A DNA stretch of 24,032 bases from positions 1 through 24,032 of the forward strand of contig JBILVQ010000017.1 of the NCBI GenBank assembly GCA_044370375.1, read 5' to 3'. Under the pieces are notes generated by a model that saw nothing but the letters and a program-made list of their open reading frames with translations, was not told the DNA's origin and made no database searches. This document shows positions 14,435-22,374 of this stretch, one piece after another. How positions within the stretch are numbered: the first letter of the stretch is position 1; every line of letters begins with the position of its first letter. This DNA is from JBILVQ01 sp044370375. Lineage in GTDB: Bacteria; Bacteroidota; Bacteroidia; UBA4408. A program made the translations under genes and the position numbers.

Positions 14435-15224
14435 CCTTTAGAATAAAATGTTGCTTCTTGAATTCTTCATCAAAAAACGCAACACCCATATCATACAAAT
14501 CAATACTAATCCTCACCTTATCACTTTGTATTATTTCATTCCAAGCCTCCTCCATTCCATTGGACCAATGAATATCGTCAACTACTACCACCGCCTTGCT
14601 GCTTAATTTTGAAAGTATCATTTTAAAATACCCAAGGGTCGCCTCCTTTTGATGGTGCCCATCAATAAAAACGAAATCCAAATGTTCAACCTTTGCTAGT
14701 AAGTCGGGCAATGTTTTATGAAACGGCCCTTCAATACCGATAATGTTTTCCACTTTCAGCGACCTACGGTTTTGTAAGGCTACTTCAAAAATCTCTGGTG
14801 AGCCTTCCAACGTATAAACCTTTGCCTGCTTTTTGGCCAAGGCCATGTATAAAGTGGTAAGGCCAAGGGAAGTTCCTAATTCAAGAATAACAGCTGGTTG
14901 CGCCATATCCACCATTTTAAATAAACGGATGGCCGAACTTTCCGGTTTAACCGCCTGCGCTAAAATGCTGGAAATTCTTTTGCTTGACCCATTGTTAACC
15001 GAGGACCCTGCACCAAAATCATTTATCCTTAACTTTCTGTGTTGTTTTGAATTCTGATATCGTAGTTCGCGCAAGGCCTCAAAAGAATAGTACTCCTTTT
15101 GCTTATCTACCAAATTACTGTACCAACGATAAACAAAGGGTGAATGGAGGCCATGCTTGTTTTGGGCCGAAAACAAATACTTTAAATAGGCTTTGACCTG
15201 AAATATTTTTTGAAAAATTTTCAA
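14430..15224 (-). CDS. Class I SAM-dependent methyltransferase (O-methyltransferase-like)
   Basis: A 264-residue protein with the Rossmann-like methyltransferase core. Motif I ELGTSLGLTT is at 115-124, the acidic end of strand two is TLEGSPE at 138-144, FIDGHHQKEATLGYF is at 186-200, and VVVVDDIHWSNGM is at 212-224. This DGxH plus VDD pattern resembles the catechol-type O-methyltransferase family 3, but the metal and substrate residues cannot be confirmed by eye. The N-terminal 100 residues include KHGLHSPFVYRWY, which I recall from Bacteroidota homologues. The only reasonable start is TTG at 15224; no ATG lies upstream in frame near it. Substrate unknown. It is convergent with the DUF1571/LysM gene. 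Confidence 0.82.
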   Translation of the reverse strand: MKIFQKIFQVKAYLKYLFSAQNKHGLHSPFVYRWYSNLVDKQKEYYSFEALRELRYQNSKQHRKLRINDFGAGSSVNNGSSKRISSILAQAVKPESSAIRLFKMVDMAQPAVILELGTSLGLTTLYMALAKKQAKVYTLEGSPEIFEVALQNRRSLKVENIIGIEGPFHKTLPDLLAKVEHLDFVFIDGHHQKEATLGYFKMILSKLSSKAVVVVDDIHWSNGMEEAWNEIIQSDKVRISIDLYDMGVAFFDEEFKKQHFILKV

Positions 15225-15308
15225 TGGGTACTTCTGTTTTATTAAGCCTCTCTGGTAAAATTAATGTTCGCAAAGATTAAAACGAATATTGATTCGTAGA
15301 AACACCCA

Positions 15309-15341
15309 CAAAAAAAATAAGCCTCTTATGAGGCTTATTTT
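15309..15341 (-). terminator. Rho-independent terminator after tRNA-Val
   Basis: A 10-bp perfect stem (15316-15325 with 15330-15339, loop of 4) directly follows the CCA end of the tRNA on the minus strand and is followed by a run of eight T. Confidence 0.92.
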
Positions 15342-15419
15342 TGGTGGGAGCAACAGGGTTCGAACCTGTGACCCTCTGCTTGTAAGGCAGATGCTCTGAA
15401 CCAGCTGAGCTATGCTCCC
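15342..15419 (-). tRNA. tRNA-Val (anticodon UAC), CCA encoded
   Basis: The minus strand folds into a full cloverleaf of 78 nt. The acceptor stem is GGGAGCA with TGCTCCC, followed by discriminator A and an encoded CCA. The D arm is GCTC/GAGC. The anticodon stem TCTGC/GCAGA encloses the loop CTTACAA with anticodon TAC, read as valine GUA. The T arm is ACAGG/CCTGT with loop TTCGAAC. A matched promoter and terminator flank it, so it is a single-gene transcription unit. Confidence 0.97.
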
Positions 15420-15434
15420 TTTTTTTTGAGTTTG

Positions 15435-15465
15435 CAAAGATATAGATTGAATTCTTAAATCCAAA
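15435..15465 (-). promoter_or_regulatory. Promoter of tRNA-Val, Bacteroidota type
   Basis: On the minus strand TTTG (15465-15462), a 19-nt spacer and TATCTTTG (15442-15435) match the -33/-7 consensus of the phylum at every fixed position. The expected transcription start is a few bases before the mature 5' end of the tRNA at 15419. Confidence 0.7.
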
Positions 15466-15484
15466 AAAAGAAAAAAATATTTTT

Positions 15485-15967
15485 TTATTCTTTGCTTTTC
15501 AGGAGTACCACCGCGTAGGCAACCAAACCCTCTTCGCGGCCAATAAAGCCCATTTGCTCGTTGGTAGTGGCTTTTATAGAAATACAGTCTTCAGGAATCT
15601 GCAATAATGGAGCCAGTGTGGCTTTCATTTGCGGAGCGTACTTCATCACCTTTGGTTTCTCCAGACACAAACTGCTATCAACATTCTCTAATTCCCAGCC
15701 CCTTGCATGAACCAAGGAGATGGTTTTTTGAAGCAACACCTTACTATCGGCTCCCTTCCACGTTTGATCGGTATCAGGAAAATGCTGGCCAATATCTCCC
15801 AGGGCAGCAGCACCCAAAATGGCATCGCAAATGGCATGAATCAGAACATCGGCATCAGAGTGACCCAATGCACCTTTATCATGTTCAATCTTAATTCCTC
15901 CAAGGAAAAAGTCTCTACCCGCTACCAGGCGATGTACATCAAACCCAAAACCGACTCTAATGGACAC
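15485..15967 (-). CDS. ispF: 2-C-methyl-D-erythritol 2,4-cyclodiphosphate synthase
   Basis: IspF closes CDP-ME 2-phosphate to the cyclic diphosphate, a step in the non-mevalonate isoprenoid pathway. The 160-residue protein has normal length. The zinc ligands are Asp10 and His12 in GFDVH and His44 in VLIHAICDA, preceded by GHSDAD at 35-40; LGDIGQHFPDTD and KATTNEQMGFIGREEG are the other family signatures. The gene begins 9 nt after the porV stop and is probably read from the porV promoter. No functional link to T9SS is known to me, so it is likely a passenger in the transcript. Confidence 0.96.
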   Translation of the reverse strand: MSIRVGFGFDVHRLVAGRDFFLGGIKIEHDKGALGHSDADVLIHAICDAILGAAALGDIGQHFPDTDQTWKGADSKVLLQKTISLVHARGWELENVDSSLCLEKPKVMKYAPQMKATLAPLLQIPEDCISIKATTNEQMGFIGREEGLVAYAVVLLKSKE

Positions 15968-15976
15968 GCTAAAAGA

Positions 15977-17215
15977 TTATTCGGTTTTTTCGCCCTTATT
16001 CATTGATTTGAAGCTATCCAAATCAAAAATAAGCGTAAAACGCAGCGTGTTTTGTAAAGGATGTTGTTGAATGGTTGGAATCAGGTAGGCGAAATCGATA
16101 CCGAAAACATTGTATCGCAATCCTGCACCCAAGGAAACAAACTGACGATTCCCTTTGGATGGGGCTTCGTAAAAGTATCCTGCACGGAAAGCCACCAACT
16201 TGTCATACCAATATTCCATACCTACCGAGTGGGTAAATTCACGCATCTCTTCACCGAAACCATCAGGTGCATCATTGAAGGAACCAAACATTCCGGCAAC
16301 AATTCCACGGTCTGGGTCTTTTCCAGAAAGAATAGACTGTTCACCGGTAGCAGGGTCAATGATAGGAGCACCTGTTGAATCACGGGCATAAACCGGCGGA
16401 GAAGGAACCATGAGCTTGTTCAAGTCATACAATATTGTGATAGAGTTAAACTTGTCTAACTCAAAAGTAAATCCAGCTCCTATACGCATGTTAATGGGAA
16501 TAAAATCCCGATCTGCATTTTCACTGTAGCGAACTTTCGCACCAATATTAGAAATAGTTAATCCCGCGGAAAATGAACCTTTTCTTTGGCCCATTTCAAT
16601 ATCGGGTTTGTTGTAGAAGCCACTTAAGTCAGCAGCAACGGATTGGCCCGGGCGGGTATTGGCTCCTTGAACAGTAATGTTGTTGGTCAAATTGGAGAAG
16701 ATGTAACGCAATGCCATACCTCCCGAAAAATTATCAGAAAGTTTACGGCTATAAGCCACATCCACAGCAAACTCGTTTGGATTAAACTGACCGATGTTGT
16801 TTCCGTTGATATCCGTAAATTGAATATTACCCAAAGAAAAATATCGCAGTGAAGCAGCGATTGCCTGATCCTTGCCCATTTTTTTGAATCCAGAAAGGTA
16901 TCCAAGGTTAATATCAGGAACCAACCTTCTTAACCAAGGAGTATAACTCAGGGCAAAGCCCATGTTTTTTTGTGCAAAGGCTAATTTGGCAGTATTCCAG
17001 TGAATGGAATTAGCATCGGCACTGCTGGCAACTCCTGCATCTCCCATTCCACCTGCTCTTGAATCAGGTGTAATCATTAAAAAGGGCACAGCAGTCGTGA
17101 TGGTATTTATCCTTCTTCCGGATAATTGCGATGCCGTTATTTGGGCTTCGGCAGTTAATGCAAGACCAGATAAAGCAAGGGTTGCAACTATTTCTCTCTC
17201 AACAGAAAACTTCAT
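15977..17215 (-). CDS. porV: Type IX secretion outer-membrane protein PorV (LptO)
   Basis: PorV is an outer-membrane beta barrel that receives T9SS cargo by its C-terminal signal and shuttles it to the PorU sortase. The 412-residue product has a signal peptide cleaved near AEAQ at residue 25. It then has the family stretch ITTAVPFLMITPDSRAGGMGDAGVA and many amphipathic strands, ending in NTLRFTLIFDLDSF, a typical barrel end. Next to it is porU, with 76 nt between the porU stop and the porV ATG. A strong promoter match in that gap suggests independent expression. The pairing of porV and porU is conserved across T9SS-bearing bacteria, which supports the name over other FadL-like barrels. Confidence 0.92.
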   Translation of the reverse strand: MKFSVEREIVATLALSGLALTAEAQITASQLSGRRINTITTAVPFLMITPDSRAGGMGDAGVASSADANSIHWNTAKLAFAQKNMGFALSYTPWLRRLVPDINLGYLSGFKKMGKDQAIAASLRYFSLGNIQFTDINGNNIGQFNPNEFAVDVAYSRKLSDNFSGGMALRYIFSNLTNNITVQGANTRPGQSVAADLSGFYNKPDIEMGQRKGSFSAGLTISNIGAKVRYSENADRDFIPINMRIGAGFTFELDKFNSITILYDLNKLMVPSPPVYARDSTGAPIIDPATGEQSILSGKDPDRGIVAGMFGSFNDAPDGFGEEMREFTHSVGMEYWYDKLVAFRAGYFYEAPSKGNRQFVSLGAGLRYNVFGIDFAYLIPTIQQHPLQNTLRFTLIFDLDSFKSMNKGEKTE

Positions 17216-17246
17216 CGTATATGATTAAAAATTAAACGAGGGAAAA

Positions 17247-17276
17247 CAAAAATAGGGAAATAATTTAACGGTTCAA
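17247..17276 (-). promoter_or_regulatory. Promoter of porV-ispF, Bacteroidota type
   Basis: TTG (17276-17274), a 19-nt spacer and TATTTTTG (17254-17247) on the minus strand match the phylum consensus fully. The predicted leader before the porV ATG at 17215 is about 25 nt. Confidence 0.65.
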
Positions 17277-17291
17277 CAAAAAAATTATGTT

Positions 17292-20200
17292 TTACCGCAA
17301 AACCACCAATTTTTCGAACTTATCTGCCCAAGTTCCGTCAGGGGCAGTTACTTTCAAACGATAAACGTATACGCCCTTTCCAATATTGTCGCCAAAATCG
17401 TCTTTTCCATCCCATGTAATGTCTTCAGATCGGTAACCTTCGCATTTTACCATAGTTTCAAGGGTTTTTATCAACTTTCCGGAAACCGTAAAAATCTGAA
17501 TATTTACATCCAGGTTATCACAGGGTTTGTTGTGTTCGAACATAAAACGGGTGTGGGTGGTGAATGGGTTCGGATAGTTCAAAACCTTGTCCAGCGCAAG
17601 TCGGGAGGATGAGGCCACCACAAACTCCGTTACCGCAGTATTACTATTGTTATAAACATCCCACACCTTCAAACTGAGTGTATGCTTTCCATCACTGAGG
17701 GAATAAAATGGATAACGCACCATCCCCTTTTGATAGGAGTTCAAATCACTTTGATAATAATCATTCAGATTAATGGCTTTTTCAGTATTCTCATCCAAGA
17801 TAGCCACCAAATCATGTCCTATTCCGTTGCCTACCGTATTGATACCATTTTCATCAAACAAAATCCCCAATAAATCCGGGTCTTCATCAGTAATACTACC
17901 CGAAATGAATTTTTCATCGTTCATGTACAGTTGAATGGTAGGCCCTTCTTCATCTTTGGGGGCATTTGGGTTGGTTCCGCCAACAATGAACTGTTCGTTT
18001 GATCCATGTCCGTCGGTGCCATCCGTAATGGCATAATAACTAAAACGGCCAGGCCCGAACTGGTAATTAATATCCTTGGGCACCACAAAAGAAAAAGAAA
18101 ACTCTCCATTTACAACACTTACTTTTCCACGGTAGATAATGCTTTTTCTGGACTTTAACCCAGTAACTAAACTTTGAGGATCGTTGGCAAGGGTTAATGA
18201 AACCGATTCTTTGTCATAGACCGTAGGATAAACAATACCATTAAAATTACTTAATTTGTTGCCAGCTCCGTCAGCAAGCATGCCGGTTACGGTAATTTTA
18301 CTTAAAGCGCTAACGGTATCGGTTGAGTTTGTAATAGCGGTTCCGTTGAGGGTAAGGGTAATTACCTTGTTTTCGGGATAATTTAATCGGATGGCCGGGT
18401 CACCCAGGAGGGTAAAATTCCTATGGTTAACGGCCTGCGTGGTGGCACTGGCATTTTTGGTCAAGCGGCAAATGTCACCAACGCGCAAGTACTTTCCACT
18501 TAAAGTGTCCTTTAGAAAAACGAAATCGAAAAAGTTTTCATTGAGGGTTTGATTGTAATTTGCGTAAACCAAACGGGTAGTGGTTAACAAGCCTATTCCT
18601 CCGCCGGCACCATGAAGAATTACTTCCTCACCGGCAGATGTTCTGCCGGGGTCATCAAAACGACTAAACTCACAAGTTGCCGTAACAAATAGTGGGAGTC
18701 GATCAAAATTGGTCCAAGAGTCTACATCCACTATCTCAAGAATTCTCTCCTCGGTCCAGCCTGTTTCTCCTCCATGGCCTGTATAATTAACCAATAGTGC
18801 TCCACGATTTACCCGCTGATTGATGGCATTTTTTGCATCGGGATACCTTTTTCCACCGGCACCGGATTGCTGCTTGTATGCGTCAATAAATATTTTTTCG
18901 ATATTGTAATCAGGATACAATGTATCCACTGCATTGGCAATAAAATCTGCATTTCTTAGGTGCAAATTTTGATCTTCATCATCGGCCACAAAACAAATAA
19001 TATTCTTCCAGTCACCACTGCTCACCGAACTACCATTGCTACAGTACCCAACGGTATTGTCTTCAATCCTTGGTTTAATAAGATAGGCGGCAATTTTATC
19101 TACAACTCTTTTGGCCTCCTCTGCGGTTTTTACAGGCAAACGCCCGATGCCTAACTTCACTTCCTCGGCAAGTCCTTCTCCTGCATTATCATCTAATAAC
19201 CCGAAATAATCATCTGTTACATAAGAGTTAATGTAAGAAATGCTATTAGCAGATTCATAACAAGGTACAAAGTTGGTGTTGCCTACAATGGAGCGACTTC
19301 TGTTTCTGTACGAGGCATCTCCAAACAGCAGCAAATACTTAGGTTTTTCGGCCTCGCTGCCGGCTTGATCATAAAGCATTTTCATAAAATGTTTTATGGC
19401 CGTAACGTCCTGATTGCCTCCCGAAAATTCGTTATAAATCATTTGTGGAGTTACCACCAGACTGCTCAATCCGTCATTGGCTTCATGCAGGGCCGCCAAT
19501 CGTTGGGCCTGCGACCAAAAGAGAGAATGAGCAACAATAATATAATCGATTCCTCTAACCGCATGGAGATTTTGATTGGGAACGGAACCATAACTTACCG
19601 GTGTACCAAGCGCATTGCTTCCTTCGTTAAAAGCAAAATACTCAACGATGGTATCGCAACGCTGACGAAACTGAAGACTACCACCCTGCGCTTGCGTTTC
19701 TAGCATGGTTACATTGAACAAGTCGGAAACATCTAGTACCAGAGTAGAAGATGAAGTATTGGCCAGATAAAAATCTGCAATATTGCCTGGAGCAGCCGTT
19801 ACTGCATCTCTAAAATGCATTTCATTGCCCGATAGCTTTAATTGTCGTCTTACCACTAATTCCAAATAGTCGAGATAACCAATGGCAGAAGAGAATCCGG
19901 GATTTTTATTGAACTTAACCGTAACATTAAAATTTCCGCTGCCAACCGGAAAGGAATTGCAAGCTGCTGCCATGGTGATTGGGTCGGCCCAATAAGGAGT
20001 TAAGTTAACCTCTGTTGGAGTAACAGCAAAAGAATTTCCCTGACAAGTAATGGTAAAGGATGATGCAGGCCGGCTTCTTGCGGCAACACTGGCTTTGATA
20101 GAAAAGGTTGATCCGGGTTCGGCATCCGGAAAATTAAAAGGAAAATTGTAAGTAGTTACCAAATCGAAAGTTTCACCTAACCAGTTGCGACCCGATTTCA

Positions 20201-21185
20201 CCACGTTTACAGCCTCATTTTCGTAAAACTGGTAATCATCAAAAGCTACTACACTCTGATTGGAAGGATCGGTTACACTAGACTTGGTTAAAATCCTTTT
20301 TCCTGCTCCTTTATCAATGGTAACAAAGTAATAAGAAGTATCTGAATACAGATGTAGCTGATGCATATAGCCCGGACAAGCGGCACTTTTGCTCCAACGA
20401 TTAGGGCCCTTTGCATAAAACCAGGCAAAATCTAAAGAGTCCAACACTCCATCCTGCTCACCTTTTACCGCAATGGCTAACTCTTGAATATCATCAATAC
20501 GCTCATCCTGATTTGAAAAGGATAGCATTTTGCCTCCCGTACCAAAAACCCTGATGTTTCTGGGATCAAGGGTGCTTATATCAACCCCCTGACTTTTAAA
20601 AAACTGCCGATCTAACTTATAAACGCCATCCTTGGTAACAGCAACCTTAAACCAGGTACCTGTATTCAATTCAGATTCGGTTGTGTAGGAAAAACTTCGT
20701 GCAACAGGCGCTCTCTCCTGACGGTACTGATAACTCAACCCAAAAGAAACCAATTTTTCAAAAACCCCTGTGGAAGGATTTTTCCGGATGGGAACAAAGG
20801 TTAATACAAAATAGGGGCGCTGTTTGGTTTTTACCCATTCAGTTGTTATTTCAATCTGATCCCCCACCCTTGTAAGGTCAAGGGCGTCCTTTTCAACGGT
20901 GGAAAGGGGCTGATAGCTGGGTTGAACCAATTGCGCCTGCACCCCTGAAGTATTGGCCGGTGCAAGGAATTTTTTGTTAAAAAGCGGCAAATTACCTTTT
21001 TGAGGAGAGAAAATAGCTCCTTTAAAGGTCAGCAAACGCTGGGTGCTTCCATCCTCCCCTTTGGTTTCAACAGGTGCCTGCCAAAGAATTTTTTCGGAAA
21101 CCGCAACCTTGTTCCGAACCTGTGCGTAAACACCCGAACCGATGAAGAAGCATCCTGCCAAAACAAACAAGATTTTTTTGCCCAT
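17292..21185 (-). CDS. porU: Type IX secretion sortase PorU (C25 gingipain-like)
   Basis: PorU cleaves the C-terminal signal of T9SS cargo at the cell surface and attaches the cargo to anionic LPS. With ATG 21185 it has 1297 residues, in the PorU range, and a signal peptide ending at VYAQ (residue 22). The C25 peptidase region holds the catalytic dyad His804 in NYTGHGGETGW and Cys838 in TATCEFSRFDDP, followed by a Gly-rich HGAGGGIGLL. The last 96 residues, from LNYPNPF at 1202, form a FlgD-like/T9SS C-terminal domain ending KFEKLVVLR, which PorU itself keeps. ATG 21230 is a possible alternative start, and the frame is open to 21380. It is divergent from porP/gldJ and followed by porV. Confidence 0.94.
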   Translation of the reverse strand: MGKKILFVLAGCFFIGSGVYAQVRNKVAVSEKILWQAPVETKGEDGSTQRLLTFKGAIFSPQKGNLPLFNKKFLAPANTSGVQAQLVQPSYQPLSTVEKDALDLTRVGDQIEITTEWVKTKQRPYFVLTFVPIRKNPSTGVFEKLVSFGLSYQYRQERAPVARSFSYTTESELNTGTWFKVAVTKDGVYKLDRQFFKSQGVDISTLDPRNIRVFGTGGKMLSFSNQDERIDDIQELAIAVKGEQDGVLDSLDFAWFYAKGPNRWSKSAACPGYMHQLHLYSDTSYYFVTIDKGAGKRILTKSSVTDPSNQSVVAFDDYQFYENEAVNVVKSGRNWLGETFDLVTTYNFPFNFPDAEPGSTFSIKASVAARSRPASSFTITCQGNSFAVTPTEVNLTPYWADPITMAAACNSFPVGSGNFNVTVKFNKNPGFSSAIGYLDYLELVVRRQLKLSGNEMHFRDAVTAAPGNIADFYLANTSSSTLVLDVSDLFNVTMLETQAQGGSLQFRQRCDTIVEYFAFNEGSNALGTPVSYGSVPNQNLHAVRGIDYIIVAHSLFWSQAQRLAALHEANDGLSSLVVTPQMIYNEFSGGNQDVTAIKHFMKMLYDQAGSEAEKPKYLLLFGDASYRNRSRSIVGNTNFVPCYESANSISYINSYVTDDYFGLLDDNAGEGLAEEVKLGIGRLPVKTAEEAKRVVDKIAAYLIKPRIEDNTVGYCSNGSSVSSGDWKNIICFVADDEDQNLHLRNADFIANAVDTLYPDYNIEKIFIDAYKQQSGAGGKRYPDAKNAINQRVNRGALLVNYTGHGGETGWTEERILEIVDVDSWTNFDRLPLFVTATCEFSRFDDPGRTSAGEEVILHGAGGGIGLLTTTRLVYANYNQTLNENFFDFVFLKDTLSGKYLRVGDICRLTKNASATTQAVNHRNFTLLGDPAIRLNYPENKVITLTLNGTAITNSTDTVSALSKITVTGMLADGAGNKLSNFNGIVYPTVYDKESVSLTLANDPQSLVTGLKSRKSIIYRGKVSVVNGEFSFSFVVPKDINYQFGPGRFSYYAITDGTDGHGSNEQFIVGGTNPNAPKDEEGPTIQLYMNDEKFISGSITDEDPDLLGILFDENGINTVGNGIGHDLVAILDENTEKAINLNDYYQSDLNSYQKGMVRYPFYSLSDGKHTLSLKVWDVYNNSNTAVTEFVVASSSRLALDKVLNYPNPFTTHTRFMFEHNKPCDNLDVNIQIFTVSGKLIKTLETMVKCEGYRSEDITWDGKDDFGDNIGKGVYVYRLKVTAPDGTWADKFEKLVVLR

Positions 21186-21327
21186 TGACAAAACCTTTAC
21201 CTTTGAATTATTAACTTTCAAGTCTTTCATATTAAAAAACAGGTTGAATATAGGGGTTATTTGTGAATAAACACCTATGCCTAACGTTGGTTCACCCGAT
21301 TTTATTGTGAAAGCAGATTTTTGATAA

Positions 21328-21360
21328 TTTTTGTTGTTTGTTGAAAAATCACTAATATTG
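21328..21360 (+). promoter_or_regulatory. Promoter of porP-gldJ, Bacteroidota type
   Basis: TTTTTG (21328-21333), a 19-nt spacer and TAATATTG (21353-21360, seven of eight) lie 31 nt before the porP ATG. The spacing equals that of the porV and tRNA-Val promoters in this window. I found no equally good match for porU on the other strand. Confidence 0.55.
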
Positions 21361-21391
21361 TAAGCTAAACCCGAAAGCAATTGCCACGAAC

Positions 21392-22345
21392 ATGGTGCGG
21401 ATAAGAATCAAATTATTGCTGTTAATGCTGTTTGCAGGACTCGAACTGATGGCCCAAGACCCTCAATTTAGCCAGTTCTATGCGAATCCTTTGTATTTAA
21501 ATCCAGCCTTTGCAGGAACAGCCCGTTGCCCCAGGGTGGCTCTAAACTACCGAAATCAATGGCCCGGAATTCCCGGTAATTTTATCACCTACAGTGCATC
21601 TTACGATCAACACATTGATAATTTAGTAGGCGGATTGGGTGTTTTGGTGACCAACGACCGTGCCGGTGCAGGAAAATTAACCACCACCACCTTTAGCGGA
21701 ATGTACTCTTACCAATTAAGTATTAATCGTCATTTCTCTGTAAGAGCCGGTTTACAAGCCACCTATTTTCAAAAAAGTTTAGATTGGTACGCCCTCACTT
21801 TTGGGGATCAAATTTCTGACCGCAACGGATTTATTTATAACACCCAGGAAACGCCTATCGTGAATCGCAAGACCGGTCCCGATTTCTCGGCAGGGGTTTT
21901 GGCTTTCAGCGATGTGTTTTTTGGAGGATTTGCCGTTCATCACTTAACCGAACCACAGGAAGGATTTATTAAAGGCAATGCAAGCCGTATCCCCAGAAAA
22001 TATACCGTTCATGCCGGAGCCGTATTGCCCTTGAGCAAATACGAAGACATGACCATCTCTCCGAATATTCTTTTTCAGCAACAGGCAAATTTTCAGCAAT
22101 TAAACTTAGGCGTTTACTTTTCTAAATCAGCCATTGTTGGCGGTTTATGGTACAGACACCAAGATGCTGTAATCGCATTAATTGGATTCAAACAACCCAG
22201 ATACAGAATAGGCTACAGTTATGATGTTACGGTTAGTCGTTTAAGCAGTGCCTCAGCCGGATCACATGAGATTTCGCTGGTACTTGATTTCAAATGCAAA
22301 CCCAAAAAGAAAAAGTTTAACACCATCAACTGTCCTACTTTTTAA
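21392..22345 (+). CDS. PorP/SprF-family type IX secretion outer-membrane protein
   Basis: The 317-residue product has a signal peptide (cleavage after LMAQ near residue 22) and the family's opening motif DPQFSQFYANPLYLNPAFAGT. It continues with strand-forming segments of an outer-membrane barrel (LNYRNQWPG, SASYDQH, GGLGVLVTNDRAG, FSVRAGLQATYFQKSLDW). PorP/SprF proteins anchor or help secrete particular T9SS products; genomes often carry several paralogues, so it is unclear whether this is the core PorP. A Lys-rich tail with a late Cys follows the last strand. Its stop overlaps a possible gldJ start (TAATG at 22343-22347). It shares a promoter with gldJ and is divergent from porU. Confidence 0.9.
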   Translation: MVRIRIKLLLLMLFAGLELMAQDPQFSQFYANPLYLNPAFAGTARCPRVALNYRNQWPGIPGNFITYSASYDQHIDNLVGGLGVLVTNDRAGAGKLTTTTFSGMYSYQLSINRHFSVRAGLQATYFQKSLDWYALTFGDQISDRNGFIYNTQETPIVNRKTGPDFSAGVLAFSDVFFGGFAVHHLTEPQEGFIKGNASRIPRKYTVHAGAVLPLSKYEDMTISPNILFQQQANFQQLNLGVYFSKSAIVGGLWYRHQDAVIALIGFKQPRYRIGYSYDVTVSRLSSASAGSHEISLVLDFKCKPKKKKFNTINCPTF

Positions 22346-22374
22346 TGTTAACCTTCATCAATTCGAATTTTCCC

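Noticed and set aside
15261..15464. 67-residue open frame on the minus strand
   Set aside because: It runs through the tRNA-Val gene and its terminator and is not protein-like.
17292..21380. PorU with a 65-residue N-terminal extension from 21380
   Set aside because: The extension covers most of the divergent intergenic region and precedes a good signal peptide at 21185; it is an accident of missing stops.
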